In this document: one piece after another, positions 27,081 to 40,145 of the stretch | How the letters are laid out: each line of letters begins with the position of its first letter | Numbering within the stretch: position 1 is the first letter of the stretch | Assembly: GCF_016802725.1 (NCBI RefSeq) | Contig: NC_052672.1 | Coordinates: 14,952,710 to 15,016,709 of the forward strand | Length of the DNA: 64,000 nucleotides | Source: Solenopsis invicta | Lineage: Eukaryota; Arthropoda; Insecta; Hymenoptera; Formicidae | Direction of reading: 5' to 3' | Translations under genes and position numbers: made by a program | The notes under the pieces: model-generated | Database searches by the model: none | Told to the model about the DNA's origin: nothing | What the model saw: only the letters and a program-made list of their open reading frames with translations

Positions 27081-27930
27081 TTTGATAAATACCGTCGCGG
27101 GCGTAACTTTATACTTTTTTGATAAACAGACACACCACTCGCCTTCAAAACATCCGCGAGAAATAAATTACGTAACAATTCACGTGGATATCAAATGTCG
27201 TCCGACGCGGAGAAGAGAACCTGTCCCATCCAGATTTCCTGATCCTTCTTCTTTTTCTCTTCCTCTGCTCTCTTCTCTTTTTGGGTCCGCTCCTCTTTTC
27301 TTTTTTTTTTTTATCACCGTTGCTGCCCCGCTTTCGTTCCGTAGACATACTACCTGTGCCGATCGTAAAGCACCCCCGTCGTAGATACGCCATTGTCGCT
27401 CTCCGAGTCGCTTGGGAACCGGAACGTGCGGACTCAGGTATGCGTCCGGGTATTCTTACCTGTTGAACCTTCGTCGCTGAACTCCCAACGTCGCTTTGTC
27501 CGCGTTGCGTACACGTAGTGATTCAGCGACGCGATCGCGCGACGAGTCTCGCCGGGCATAATCGCGCCGGAGGCCCGCTCGCATTCATGAATTTAAGCGG
27601 AACGTGAACTCCGATTTAAACGAAGTCTCGGGGGAAGAAAGGGGATCTAAGGACGAATCAAGGAGGCAAGCCTTCTTGAATCTTAATTCGGACTCCGAGT
27701 TTAACGGTATGCGCCACGACAGAGAGATCGGTAACGAGATCGCGAGATTGCGCGATCGTGTGCGAAGGGATTAATCAGTCTGCCCGAACTGAAATACACG
27801 AGATCTCGCAATCGATCCTATAGGGACTGACCTAAATCGACCTCTAACGAGTCCGCAAGGATTCATACGCTCGCGGTCTCGATAAGAAAAGTATCATGAA
27901 AAAGTACGACGCTTACGCTTGATTATAAGA
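27080..27930. other. CpG-rich patch with a strong polypyrimidine tract
   Basis: A C/T-rich run at about 27,238-27,312 ends in a T12 block and is followed by an AG at 27,343-27,344. The rest is CpG-rich without recognised coding sequence. A possible exon is listed separately. Confidence 0.5.
27345..27437 (+). other. Candidate internal exon (weak)
   Basis: The polypyrimidine tract leads into TTCCGTAG, then 93 nt, then a donor-like CAG followed by GTATGC. The 93 nt are a multiple of three and one frame is open throughout. It encodes a basic peptide beginning ILPVPIVKHPRRRYAIVALR, which I do not recognise. Matches to splice consensus arise often by chance, so this is a candidate only. Confidence 0.2.
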
Positions 27931-29100
27931 GAGACTTTTCCGTATAGCAGCAGATAAATTAATCCACCAAAATGTCAACTATATTCAAATTTTGATAAAC
28001 ACTGAATTATTTGAAATTTAATTAAATAATTCAACGCTCGGTAAAAGCAAATAACCAGTTGAGAATAAATAATGAAACATCTGTTAATTTATTTAATTGG
28101 ATCGATACTGTTACATTTTATATCTAGCTATGAAAATCGAAACAAAACAAAAACAAAAATTTAATCCTGTATAATTCTGATCTCATTCTGTTCCATAACA
28201 AAAGTAAAAAAAAATACTATCTGTCATTTATTTACGATTATTTCACATGTCTATTAAAATTTCTTAATTGCAACGTTATTTTGTATACACATACAAATAT
28301 ACTAAATTAATTAAGATAAAAAAAAGAAAAACTCTTGAAAAAGATTTATTTACAGATTCGATTATTCCAAAGATTGTATTCTCTGCACAGAGATAATTTC
28401 AAAACACTAATTTTTAAAAATATACTATATTTCATTTTAATAATTTTTCTCGTTTATCAAATTACCAAAATTTATGCAACATGGTTTAGCGTTATTATTA
28501 GTTTAAGTTGTATAAATTCAAATATTTTCATAGATAAGTTTTGACATTATCTTCATTATTTAATTTCTCGTAATTTATTGCAAAAATTTTTAAAATTTAA
28601 CAGTTCAGAATATTTCATCAAATTTTTTTTCTATTAAAAAAACATGAAATAAAATTATATCTGACAGTAGATATATTTAGTAAAACCATATATAAAATTT
28701 TTTAATTTATTATAATAATATAAAAAGAAATTCTTTATCTAATACTAATATACGTTTAATAATACATTTTGTATAACATTATAATGATGGTGAACAAATA
28801 ATTTCTTAATAATTAACTTGATGAAAATTTTTCTTGAAAAAATAATTTCTCGTATCAATAACTTGTGTTTGCATAAATCGTAATTTACGTATTACAATTT
28901 TACTATCGCATGAAAAACATTTTGATCAGATAATGTAAATACGGTCCCTTTACTTACAATTCAATTTTTACATCCTCGATAAAAAAAACATAATTATATC
29001 ATAAAGAAAAATACTGTCTATATAAAGATATAATATTATATTTATAATATATATGAATTAATGACCATTATGTCTCATAATTTTTTCAAACAACAGTAGC
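27931..29100. other. Very AT-rich stretch, no gene seen
   Basis: Poly-A and poly-T runs with stops in every frame. Nothing was recognised. Confidence 0.65.
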
Positions 29101-29610
29101 GAATCGTTCTCCTCGTATTTATTAACCCCGTCGGTGTTTGCTCGCGTTCTTGCTCCTCGCATCCATATTCGGTCCGCAGTCGTGCGTGTGCACGTCGCAC
29201 GTTAATGAGATCCGCGCGACGACGTGGAGCACAGCTCGGCAAACAGAGTTAGCAACGGAACACACACGCGCGTACACACACGTATACGAATGTGCACTAC
29301 ATCGAAGGATCTCGACGGTTTTTGCGCGAGTGCGCATAATGCGGAAGAAACTCGTCGCAAAAACTCGCGAGGATCGCGGAGTTATACGTGCCTATGCGAG
29401 GACGCGAGCGCGTTAAATCGGAGACTTTTTGCGCGCGATCCAGCGCGATTTATCTCACGATAATTGGCTCGACAAGTCTCTCTCTCTCTCTCTCTCTCTC
29501 TCCCTCTCTCTCTCTCGAAGCTCGAACAGTGTCGCTGAAATTTATACGGCACGCTCACGATACGCGGAAACACGCATCGTCAACCACTATTAATCGAGTG
29601 TACTACGATC
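29100..29610. other. CpG-rich island, function unknown
   Basis: An abrupt CpG-rich island about 500 bp long between two AT-rich regions. It contains a 29-base alternating purine-pyrimidine tract (29,260-29,288) and a CT microsatellite. Frames on both strands stay open for up to 92 codons without any recognisable motif. A promoter or enhancer is possible but not shown. Confidence 0.4.
29477..29516. repeat. (TC)n microsatellite
   Basis: TC repeat with one CCC interruption near its right third. Confidence 0.95.
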
Positions 29611-31305
29611 AATAATAGTCAACGATAATAATAATTATGCATCTAAAATGAAGAAAAATTAAATTTTAAAATACCAACTATTCTTTTTATCGTTATCGAA
29701 GATAATATCATCTTATTGTTTCAATAGTAGAAAAATAATGTACAAGCTTTCCCCTAGTTTCTAACTATTAAAAATATTTATAATTCGAAGCAATTGCTTA
29801 TTAAACTAGTACTCATTAATCTATTTAACAACTCCCGATCATTATTAATTTGATGTAATATCTCATCGATTACAGTCAAGTGCGTTCGAAAATTTAAACT
29901 TTATTAAAATACTCACTTGCTTTCGAGTAACCGAGCGTGTAACTATCGGAAAAGTGATGTTGTTTTACTTAAATTACTCTCTTACGCCGCAGGATATTAT
30001 TTTCGCGCGGTTTTAACGGAACTTTGTGAACAGAACGTCTGTATTATTGTATCCTAAACTCGATATATTTTTTTAATGAAACCATAAGTTGGAAACGATA
30101 TTACTTTACTTGATACGGCAGGAATGAAAGTAGGAAATAAAAGATAAATCTATAAGTAATGTAATAACAACTAATTCATTTAGCAAAAAAAAAGAAAGAA
30201 AAATTATATTAAATAATGACCTATCGCTCTTATTGGTATTAAATTAGAGAAAGAGGGAGAGAGAGATTCAATTTTTCCATACTATATTGATCTGCAATAT
30301 TTATATAAAAAAGCAGTCTAAAGATTTTTACTTAAATAAGAGAATGTAATATCTCCTATTGTAGTAATGTAATAAAACGCGCGGAATGTTCTTTTTACTC
30401 ACAGATATAAAAAGCGGAGTTCTCTCATAAATTCATAACACTTTGTCAAGATATTCGACGAACGCAAATATGTAGCATTTGTATCGAATTTTCTGACGAA
30501 TCTCACCGTACTCCCATACATACAATAAAAGCAATGTTATTTCGTCATTCGTTATTTCATCTGCACAAAGTGAGGGGGTCGTATTAGTTTGGCGAATATC
30601 TGTGGAGTGAACGCGTGGTATGAAACACGGCTAAGAAATATATTTGCGCATATTGGTTGTGAATCCACCGCGTTATACATATGTATGTAGGCGCGTGTGT
30701 AGGTGCATATATACATCACGCTCCAATGTTTTTGCACGCGTATTTCGCAATCTGTACCGATTGGATTTTACTGCACGCAGGCGCCTTCTTTGTCGCTGTA
30801 ATTCATACCATCTCTCGCGATTCGAGCCCCGCGCGCGCAAAAGCAATCGCGTACAAGCGCGGTTGTCCGTTGAATAAAATAAATAGAACACCGTCAAGCT
30901 GTATACAGGAAGCAGTGCCGTAAACCGATCGCGTCAGCGTGTCGATGGGCAATATTTACGATCCTCTGGACTCGTGGCTTTCCTACCGAAGAGGAGCGAG
31001 AACCACCTTGTCGCTCTTACCCTAGGGGCCCTCGTCACGTCTCTACTCGGGACTCCTCTATCCTCGTCCGGATACGCGCGCACGTGCAAATAGCACGAGG
31101 AGTAACCTACAAATATTCGCCGGCTAGCACACGCGCGTGTACGCTAGTATTCGTCGTTTAAATATCACCGCGCACTCCAATAAAGCCCAGCGGGGATTTT
31201 CGGACGGAAACGCTTAGAGCATCTCGCGCGCGCAAAACGCGATTCACCGCCATCACACCGCCGGGGAATCGGGGGCCTTTCATTCTGGATCTCGTTAGTA
31301 CGATT

Positions 31306-31366
31306 GTAAACAAAATCTCGACCGTAAACAAACGCGCGGAATTACAAGCGCGCGGTGTCGGTAAAC
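31306..31366 (+). promoter_or_regulatory. Cluster of forkhead-like GTAAAC motifs
   Basis: GTAAACAAA occurs at 31,306-31,314 and again at 31,324-31,332, and GTAAAC recurs at 31,361-31,366. GTAAACA is the known core site of FOX transcription factors. Two exact sites 18 bp apart in a CpG-rich block suggest, but do not prove, an enhancer. Confidence 0.3.
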
Positions 31367-31640
31367 GCTAAACGCTGCCGCGCCGCGGCGAGACCATTGG
31401 CGATTCCGTTTAATGTGTCGCACCGCGCGGTTTCGGCCAGGGAGGGAGGCTAAAAATAGCGAGGCGCATGGTAAACTGTTTGCCCGCGGCGCCGACCGCG
31501 GCTGTTCAGATCTACGGGATAACCCGATAATCTATAGACCACCATAAATATTTTCCTGGTGTTGCGCGTGTGTTTGCGAAAGAACCTAACGCGCGCTAAC
31601 GAGATATCGTTGCGCGATCGTCTCGGACGAATTATTCCGA

Positions 31641-31663
31641 TGCGGCGCGGCGCGGCGCGGCGG
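31641..31663. repeat. (GGCGC)n short array
   Basis: Four to five GGCGC units. Confidence 0.85.
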
Positions 31664-33595
31664 TTAAAAATCTTTCACTGCTCTCCGCGAAATATTCCCA
31701 ACGAGAGAGGAAGAGAAATTCCGACCCCCACGCGTTGCTTACAAATTTATACTGCCGTGCGTTTTATTTCACCGTACGTCGATAGCGCAGCTGACCTTGC
31801 CACTTGTGTGTGTTGAATAAAAAAAAATATGTAACTTCTTAAATGATTTTATACCTAAAAATGAGACATGCTACTGCGAAATTTCCTTATAAAATAATAT
31901 GACCGATGGAAATATACGCTCTTACAAGTACTTACGCATGCTCTCGCAATTATTTTGTCAGTTTGCCAGTAAAGAATAATTATAGGTTTCAATATTAATA
32001 TTCTGGGAAAAATAACTTTTGAAATATACGGCCTTCTCACAAAAATATATACCTGATAAAAATATTTTCGATTGTAAATAATGAAATTGTAGTTTCTATT
32101 CATAGAAAGATAAATATAAAATTTCGCGATATTCATATGGCATAGCATATGGTTGCAAATCGAAAGTTGCATATAAGCAATTAAAAAATCCTATGATGTC
32201 CGAGAGAAACAATAAAACAATTTCCAAATCAGTACATTTGTTGGCTCCCCTAGAAAGTTTAGCAAAATGGGCTCATCGCTTCCTCGGATCGAATCCCCTC
32301 AGTCGTACACGGCTGCACGCAACGGTGAACGCGACGATTCGTGCACGTATGCAGATTCGAGTGCATCTATTGAACGATTTGAGGCAGAGCATCAAAGCCG
32401 CGTGGCGATAATTTTGCGCGCCGCGTAGCGCAATTATCAGCGTCGGCGAAATACGTGACGCTAATGGTTATAATCCCGTTGTCGCTACGTTTGACAGTCA
32501 CGTCAGTCACGCGTAACATAGCCCTAATTCCATGATGTGCACAGCCGCTGTGTGACACGTACAAATGCCTCACACAAATGGCACAGATGCGCGCGCGGCA
32601 CGGGCGCGCGTACGGCTCGCGCGCGATCCGCTCGTCGAGTACTGGAAGGGTATTTAAACACGCTCGTGAACGCTTTTGGACTTTTTGATCAAACGGATTC
32701 TAGCGGTACGTTTATAAAGCGTCGGATTTTTCATTAGGTCAACTAGATCCCTGGCTTAATGCGCACCGTTTGAAATGTTCCGTATCGTTTCCCTATTAAA
32801 CGCCGATTCTTTTAAATCGAGTTAATTAATTAACCTTTTTTTTTTCGAAAAATAATCACCTACAGCTTCGCGACAGTTCGTAAAATTAATAGAAGAGTGT
32901 ACACATTGTGCGTACATTTGCATTCAATATCCACACCCGCATGTTGATTAATTATCATTCGAAGTAATATTGTGACCACTCTGACCAATTGTATTATTTT
33001 ATCATTTATGTAAAATATCAATTAGAAAGATCTAATTCAAGAAACGGTCGAGATAATTGCGTTACACCATAATATTAATTAATATTGTATAATTAATAAC
33101 GTCAAATTAATAACTGTAAAATTATCAAAAATGATGAGTTATTTAAAAACCCGTAAAAAAATAATGGTTATTTATATGCCCGATGTCCTTCTTCGAGCTG
33201 TGCTCGGATATTAAATGCGAGAGTTCACTCGGGTCTTTTGATTATCATTGATCCATAAATTCACACCTGCTTCCTCGAATGTACCGGAACGCCCTTGCTC
33301 ATGCTCGTGACAAAAAAAAGAATACGCCTCGTTAAATGACTGCGGAATAAAAATATTTGTTTATCATCATTATTTAAGAGCGCGGTTTAGACGAACGAGT
33401 CGAGAGAGAGAGACTTTTTCTGCTGCGAATGCAGCCGGGGTAAACATCTTATACCCAAAATCGTACTTCGTAATTAATTGGAGGAACTTTCGCGTACCTT
33501 TTGCTCTTTCGTTATGCATACATATATCCGATGATATAGAGCGTCCGGATGACTTTGTGAAATATCACGCTTTTAACGAATCGCGTGTGCACTGG

Positions 33596-33628
33596 CCCGC
33601 CGCCGGCGGGATTACGGACGCCGTCCGT
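33596..33628. repeat. Two adjacent GC-rich hairpins
   Basis: CCCGCCG and CGGCGGG flank a single C (33,596-33,610). ACGGAC and GTCCGT then flank GCC (33,614-33,628). Both are perfect short inverted repeats, separated by 3 bp. Confidence 0.8.
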
Positions 33629-35108
33629 TAAATTAACCCGTCGTTACGGATTGTTAATGAACGCGATGGATCTCCGGGAGTGAACGCGCGCGCGCGCGAG
33701 ACCCCGGAACGATTAACGAAAACATAAAATCCGTGCGACTGCTGCTGTCTCACCCACACGGCGGCGGGTACAGCGCCCTGAACAATTACCGATATCGAAC
33801 ATGCACCTACTGCGGCGCTAATCGCTTCGGTCCAACTGTCGCAACGTTTGACTGACAGGTGGTAGTTCCGCCGTTATTCCTTGGCACGTAGCCGGTGCAG
33901 CCGCCGGCAGCAATTGGAATACATACGAGGTTAATCCGCAAAACGTGTTTAAGCTTCAAAATTACTTTTCAGGGTGTTGCGGATGAATAATAGTTTAGTG
34001 AAATAAGTAAAGGTAAAAAAGATTTAAAAAAGAAAAAAAGTCCTTTCTCACATGAATATATTTAAATATTTTTTTTTTAATCTGAAATCGATATTTTTAA
34101 TAGCAAAATGATTTAATTGTGTAAAATATATTGTGAATGTGTGTAATTCGATATGTGGGATACGTATTTTAATTTAATTTTTATATATTTTAACGCAAAA
34201 AATGATTAGAAATAAAAACAAAACTAAACGTAATCAAAGAGAACGTAAATATGGTAAATGTGCTGTACATGTTTTACTTGTATTTTTATATCACCTAAAA
34301 CCGCAACTTGATTAGAGATAAGTTAAGTTAGACACGGCCGGGAAAAGTTGCGCACTTTATAAAGAGAGTTCTAAACTGACCCACCCTAACTTAATTAGTT
34401 TTAGAAGTTACAGAATGAGAGGTAGACCAACGAAGTTGTACACTTTCACATAAAATAGTTTTCCATGTAACGGCCCTTCTTTCGAATACATTTAATTAAT
34501 TAAAGTTTTACATTGTACGTATACCTACGTAAATGAAAAAGAAGCGTTTGACTAATATTTTCAAAAAACCCAGCATTATATTTGTACTCAAGATGTTACA
34601 TTTGTCGGCTCGATCGTTTTTTGTGAGGCGTATTCGTACATACAGCTTAAAACCTACTGAGTCATAAATATACGCTCCGTAGGAAAGAGCGAATTTATCG
34701 CGTAAAATCGGCGAATTATCGTTAATCAAAGCGTTTGATTTTTGCTTTAAATAAAACGAAATGAAAAAAAGTATGCATTTTTCAGAATGGGAAAGCGAAG
34801 GGGAGAGAGATATTCATGCGGTGGCAATAATCGCCTCGGCATTTTCCAACGAGCGTCGATGGCCGGCGCGAAATAAAATAAAAAAAGAACGAAATACATA
34901 GAGGAAGAGAAAAGCGCGAAATTTCAATGCGCACAAAAGTCGCAAATTACTTTCCGGCCATTACCGGAGTCCATTCACGCTTTCTCTCGCAGTTGCTGCT
35001 ATATACGCATACACGTCTCCCGATGTGCGCGGATGATTCCTTCGGCCGATAGGGGCATGGTAATTACAAAGCCGTTGCCGAGGCCGCAGTAGAGGAAGGA
35101 CGTTGCAT

Positions 35109-35213
35109 CGCCGCCGGCGGCGGCGACGACGCCGACGACGCCGACGACGTCGATGACGACGACGACGACGACAATAACAACGGTGGTGACGACGACGACG
35201 ACGACGACGACGA
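35109..35213. repeat. Composite GAC/GCC triplet array
   Basis: Triplet units CGG, GAC, GCC and GGT are arranged over about 105 bp, with two long uninterrupted GAC runs. It is the largest of the CGA-type arrays here. Confidence 0.9.
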
Positions 35214-35295
35214 TGCAGGAGGAATACGAGTCTCGCGCGCGCGTATCCGGTATTGGTTTTCGATGCGATCGACGACGAGTCTAACAGGTAGATCC

Positions 35296-35296
<1 letters not shown>

Positions 35297-35328
<32 letters not shown>
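35297..35328. repeat. (TC)16 microsatellite
   Basis: Uninterrupted TC run. Confidence 0.95.
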
Positions 35329-35330
<2 letters not shown>

Positions 35331-35669
35331 CCTGTTTCTCTCTTTCATTCTCTCCGCGACGCATCCTCGACGTGGGGAAGACGCGCCGGCGGCGAGGAGG
35401 GAAGCTGTATCGATTGGAGGCTTTGCGCCGGGAGAGAGAGCCCGTCGACCAACCCCCCTGCCTGGCCCCCGACGACCCTCTTCCGCAACCCCGACGGGGT
35501 TGCCCCGCGCGTGCGGTGCGACGCAGTGGATTTTACTCCACGTGTTCCATCGGCGATAAGCACGAAGCCGCGTTCCGTCGGCCTCTAACTCCGAATAGGC
35601 ACTCCGGGGCAGTGCTCTAGCAGATTTGGAGATTGCGCTTGATTTGATCGTATTGCCGTGTGCGCACGA

Positions 35670-35672
<3 letters not shown>

Positions 35673-35704
<32 letters not shown>
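35673..35704. repeat. (GA)16 microsatellite
   Basis: Uninterrupted GA run, continued by imperfect GA-rich sequence to about 35,745. It forms a potential inverted pair with the TC run at 35,297-35,328. Confidence 0.95.
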
Positions 35705-35709
<5 letters not shown>

Positions 35710-35919
35710 AGAGGAAGGGAGAGAGAGCGAGAGCAAGCGAGAGGATCGGCGCGGCAATTTGCGATGGGATTTCGATGCACTGTACTCTGCAAATCCCATA
35801 GCGTCGGTCTGATGTGTTTTATGCGTGAGTGTTATTTACCCGCCGCGGCCTATAATGGAATTGATCTCGCGAACGCTGCATTGTATGTACTACGTCGAGT
35901 GCGTCCACGTTGAAAAAAT

Positions 35920-38250
35920 CTTGTTCCTATTGCATATGTTGTACACACGGGGTGCATTCAGATATGAATAGCCTGTTCGAGTGAGGCGATTTGAATCGGT
36001 CTGGGAGCAATTAAAATCAATTAAATCAATCCGCGATTTCACGGACTTATATTTGATTAAAAATGCATCTGATATGCATATCGAATTTTAATGCAGGCTA
36101 TTGATTTGAAATTTAGTTCCGAAGACATTTAAGAATAAATATGGATTTAATATTCGACAGTAAACGATTGCATTTAATAATGAATAAAAAAAGTTGTGAT
36201 AAATGATTAAATAGAATTTTTGAAAAACTTTTTTTTTTTTTTTTAAGAAAACAATCACTAAATTTGTCAAAAAAATATGTTCCTGCAATAAACATCGGTG
36301 ATCTGAATATATCGTGTCGAAACAAGCAATTGGCGAACATTTTTTCGCTTTATATTTAACTTCCAGATTTTTATTCAAAATCCAACTGGATTGTACATAT
36401 GTCTCGAATTGAATGAGAACTCATAAAAATGGGACTTATTCGCTTCGAGAGCGATCCAAATCGTTTCGGTCAAATAGATTAAAAATCGGCACCGTGCAAA
36501 TGCGCGTCGAGTATTCTGGTATTAATGTCGTATTACCTCGTTACAGCGGCACGTTGATAACGATTATTTACGTTTACGGTACACCGGTGTACGTCGCGCG
36601 CTTGGCGCGCCCGAATTTACGGCCTTTAGTCCCCGCGTCGTATCAGCGGATTTGCACAGATTTACCGCCCGCCAAGATTTAGCCAAATTGAGTCCCTTTC
36701 CAGTACTTCCTACGAGATATAACGTTTTGCTTGGCGGAGCGAAAAGGATACATTGGCACACTGTGTACATACCAGACTATATTAACCATTTATCTAAATG
36801 GACCACAGCCAATCTTTCAGCGCGCCACTCTTTCACATGTAATATTTTTTTATCCGTTTATTAAAAATTTATTTTATTTACGTAATGTAAATTTATTTAA
36901 ATAATAAATATATATTATTTATACATAGTAAATAATATATATAAATTAATTCATATAAAGTTTGTATAAACAATTATTTATATTCAAAATGCTTTATTAA
37001 AATGCATATTGTTAAACAAAATGTTTTAATTTTAAAATGTGCCACTTTTATTTAATTAAAAATTAAAATTTGACTATATAATATGTATTGCTAATATATT
37101 TATATTTAATTCAATATATATATAAAATTTCTTTTTTTTTTATTGTATTATTTTAAATACTGCAGCATCATTATATATGTAGAAAATAGATCGCATTATC
37201 TAGCTCACAAAAATATGAAGCATCTCTATTTTATACTAGATATGAAAATAACTGAGATTCAATATTGCGGATGGAATATCTGAAAACTGACATCTTCGTG
37301 ACTTTGCTCAAAGATAAATCAAAGGTTGCGTCTGCCGTAGCAGAAAGCTGTCCATCCCTATAATGCGGTATCGACATTCGATGGCGCAGCAAAACTTCTC
37401 ACGGTAATACCATTAACGTAATGTCGTCGTATCTAATACGAATGCGCGTCACTCCCTGTCGAATTTCTCCTATCTGCTTGTCGGCGATCGCTTTATTTAA
37501 ATATTGAAAATGCAACCCAATTCTGTCAGGTTATAGAGACCCATTCTGATTTATTACAGATTTCATCAAGATTTATCGCACGTATGAGTAAAAATACACT
37601 CGCAAGTTCATGAACACGTCGAGATTCGAGAGAAATTTGTCGCTGGAAAACAAAGCTTATTTTTCCATTTACGAGTTTTATTTTTACATATACATGTATG
37701 CGTATATAATTTACCATAAGACTCTTGTCATGTTTAACGTTTGAAACGTCTAATATGAAGAATCAACTGGATGTAATCATGGAATGAAAATCAGATAACC
37801 GCATCTAACGCGGTTCAAACATGATTGTTTGATTTGATCAATATACAGAACGCATTCGTCTGTCATAGACTAGCAATTTGGCCACATTGAACGCTGAATA
37901 TGCGATATGAATACCCAACCATTATCAAACGAGAAATGTCTGCATCTGTCCATGACAAATATTAAAACTTATCTAACTTATTAAAAATATAATGATGAGA
38001 AAAATAACATAAATCTAAGTATAATCTCTCGATTGTAATGAAGCATTCTAATTTGTACGACCATTTTAAAGGTTATTTTACGAATTTTATTTAATTTGTA
38101 GTCATTATTAATATAAAATAAAGATATTATTTATATAAATACGACGTAATTTAAAAATATTTATAATATCCCAGAGATTGCATCCTTCGGTACTGATCTT
38201 AAATCCCACAATAATCCAAGGTTTATTTTAATCTACACAAATGTGGTTAT
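35920..38250. other. Mostly AT-rich non-coding sequence
   Basis: A small CpG-rich patch lies at about 36,420-36,840. The sequence is extremely AT-rich from 36,840 to 37,200 and AT-rich elsewhere. Nothing was recognised. Confidence 0.55.
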
Positions 38251-38279
38251 TCTTGGAACTAGAATAAATCATTTATCGC

Positions 38280-38545
38280 AATATTGAACAAAATGGTGAG
38301 CAGTATAAAAATAAAGAACAAAATTTTGCAATTTTTTTTTAAACTTTTGCAAGCCGTAAAAAAGCTTTTCAAGATAAAAATAACTTTGTTCCAACCATAA
38401 CTACAAGTATTACGAATATTTTGCTGTAAGGCAAAAGTCGATCGGTTCAGTAGTTTCCAAGAAAAGCTTGGAACAAGCTTGAAAAATATGGATTCGAGGA
38501 AAACGCATTTAAAGCGTAAAATCGCGCATTGTTTGACTCATACTG
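38280..38545. mobile_element. Possible transposable-element remnant (weak)
   Basis: Phrases such as AAAAGTCGATCGGTTCAGTA and GGAAAACGCATTTAAAG have the look of dispersed repeats I associate with ant genomes. I see no terminal repeat, target duplication or transposase sequence, so this rests on impression alone. Confidence 0.15.
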
Positions 38546-39388
38546 CGTTCTTCGAAATGTGAAAGCAACGACAAACTGCACGAATTTTATTAAATCATGT
38601 TATAGACTTATTCTTATAATAGTATAAAGATTGAAAAACTGATTTAAATAAAAAAACGACTTTTTTGACTTGTCAAATTAGAATACCTCTTTAAAATATC
38701 TTGTATGTTGTACGTTTATTATGATATTTTGAAATATGTTTATTGACGATAAGGAAAATCATTGACATAAAGTTATACTCGCGCATTTAGCGATCCTATT
38801 AAAGATAAAAGTAACGACATCGGAAATCATCGGTTATCGTGTTTCACTTCTGAACGACGAACCAGGCAACGCATTCGCACAAAATTATAGCCAATGTCTG
38901 TTCCGGCTGAAACATTACGAGCTCACGCATATTTTAAGATTATCGCACATTGTGCATAGTAGCTGCAACTTTCCAGTGTCTCGTATACGCGGGACGATAG
39001 GCTTATCAGCTTGTGAATAAATTCAACCACGGGAGATATCGACGCGCGTCTCCCGCCGTAACGCACCGCCGATGAAAGATTCATGAAAAACATCGCGCGG
39101 CGTGTAATATAACTTATTTATCGCGCGCAAAACTGCGCACGGTAGGTAGCTATACGCCAGGATGCCTCAGGACTGAATTTCCGCGTGAGCTCCATACGCG
39201 ACGCCGCACATCCATCAAGAGACGAAGCCGCCGGCAGCGCGACCTGATTTCCAGAGCTTCCACCGTATATTAAACCGAGGAAGCGCGGCCTCTTTATTAT
39301 CTCCCGGAAAAATAAGGGGCTCGATAATGGTGCTGTAAGATGCGAGCAGTCGAGCAGTGCGTTTCATTTCGTTTGTTTAGTAACGAGA

Positions 39389-39420
39389 ATGGTTTCATGG
39401 TTTCATGGTTTCATGATTTC
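39389..39420. repeat. 8-bp tandem repeat (ATGGTTTC)
   Basis: Three exact ATGGTTTC units are followed by one ATGATTTC. Confidence 0.9.
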
Positions 39421-40145
39421 CTTAGTAGGATGTCAACATTTTACGTTTACCAGCGATGCTTCTATCGCACGTCAAGAAGAAGCGATGTAAATATCCCGCG
39501 TGTAAAGTTTGTAAAACCCTTTCTTTTAAATACTTTGAAGCTACAAATGTAGTATTATCATATAACATGTAATTATACATGTAAATTAAAAACAGAAATT
39601 ATGAAACATATTAAAATATATATTACAGACAGTCGAAATTATATCAACAACATATATTGCAATTTCGATATAATAAATTTTTAATAATGTTGTACATGCG
39701 AATGTGTGAATTAAAAAAAAATGGGAAAAACTTTGCAAAAGTATCACAAAAGACTCGTCTAAATATTCGTTGCGTTTAAGGGGCTTCCCAATTACTCTTC
39801 GCCTCTATGCACGACTACTATCATCTATCATCTACGCATTAATTAGCATATGTGCATCAGTAATTAGCCGTAGGTACCAATCAACTCAGCTAATTAACTG
39901 CAGCCATGCACGCACACGGGGATTTATGGTGCAGAAATGCAAGGTGATGGTGGTGCGTGAATGTTTATGCGTGTCATCCGTGAAAATTCACGCGTCTCTA
40001 CGGGGAATGTATCAAAATTCGTTTATAATTCAGTGTTTATAATTCAGCGAGATTTTTGGCTTAATTCATAGTCTATTTTTTATTCATAATGGTTTAATCA
40101 TTATTTCTCAGTTTTTAAATACTCGCTTTAATTCCCAGTACTCCC

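Larger units (their letters stand above)
29610..34760. other. AT-rich/CpG-rich mosaic, no gene seen
   Basis: CpG-rich blocks lie at about 30,600-31,800, 32,240-32,760 and 33,360-33,960, with AT-rich spacers between. The first block holds a GGCGC array and three GTAAAC motifs. The third holds two GC-rich hairpins. No tRNA, rRNA or recognisable protein was found. A tRNA B-box-like string near 32,284 lacks the rest of a tRNA. Confidence 0.5.
34760..35920. other. CpG-rich, microsatellite-dense segment
   Basis: It contains a GAC/GCC/GGT composite array, a TC run and a GA run within 600 bp. It also has the longest open frame of the window, 242 codons on the minus strand at 35,064-35,792. That frame consists largely of translated repeats (polyserine from the GAC array, alternating RE from TC, leucine-serine from GA) joined by unremarkable sequence. 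I therefore do not call a gene. Confidence 0.55.

Noticed and set aside
32262..32310. tRNA-like B box (GGATCGAATCCC)
   Set aside because: No A box, anticodon arm or pairing acceptor stem at the expected distances.
34320..34396. Possible microRNA-like hairpin (TTAAGTTAG / CTAACTTAA arms)
   Set aside because: Only about 9 bp pair, and the 50-nt interior does not fold back on itself.
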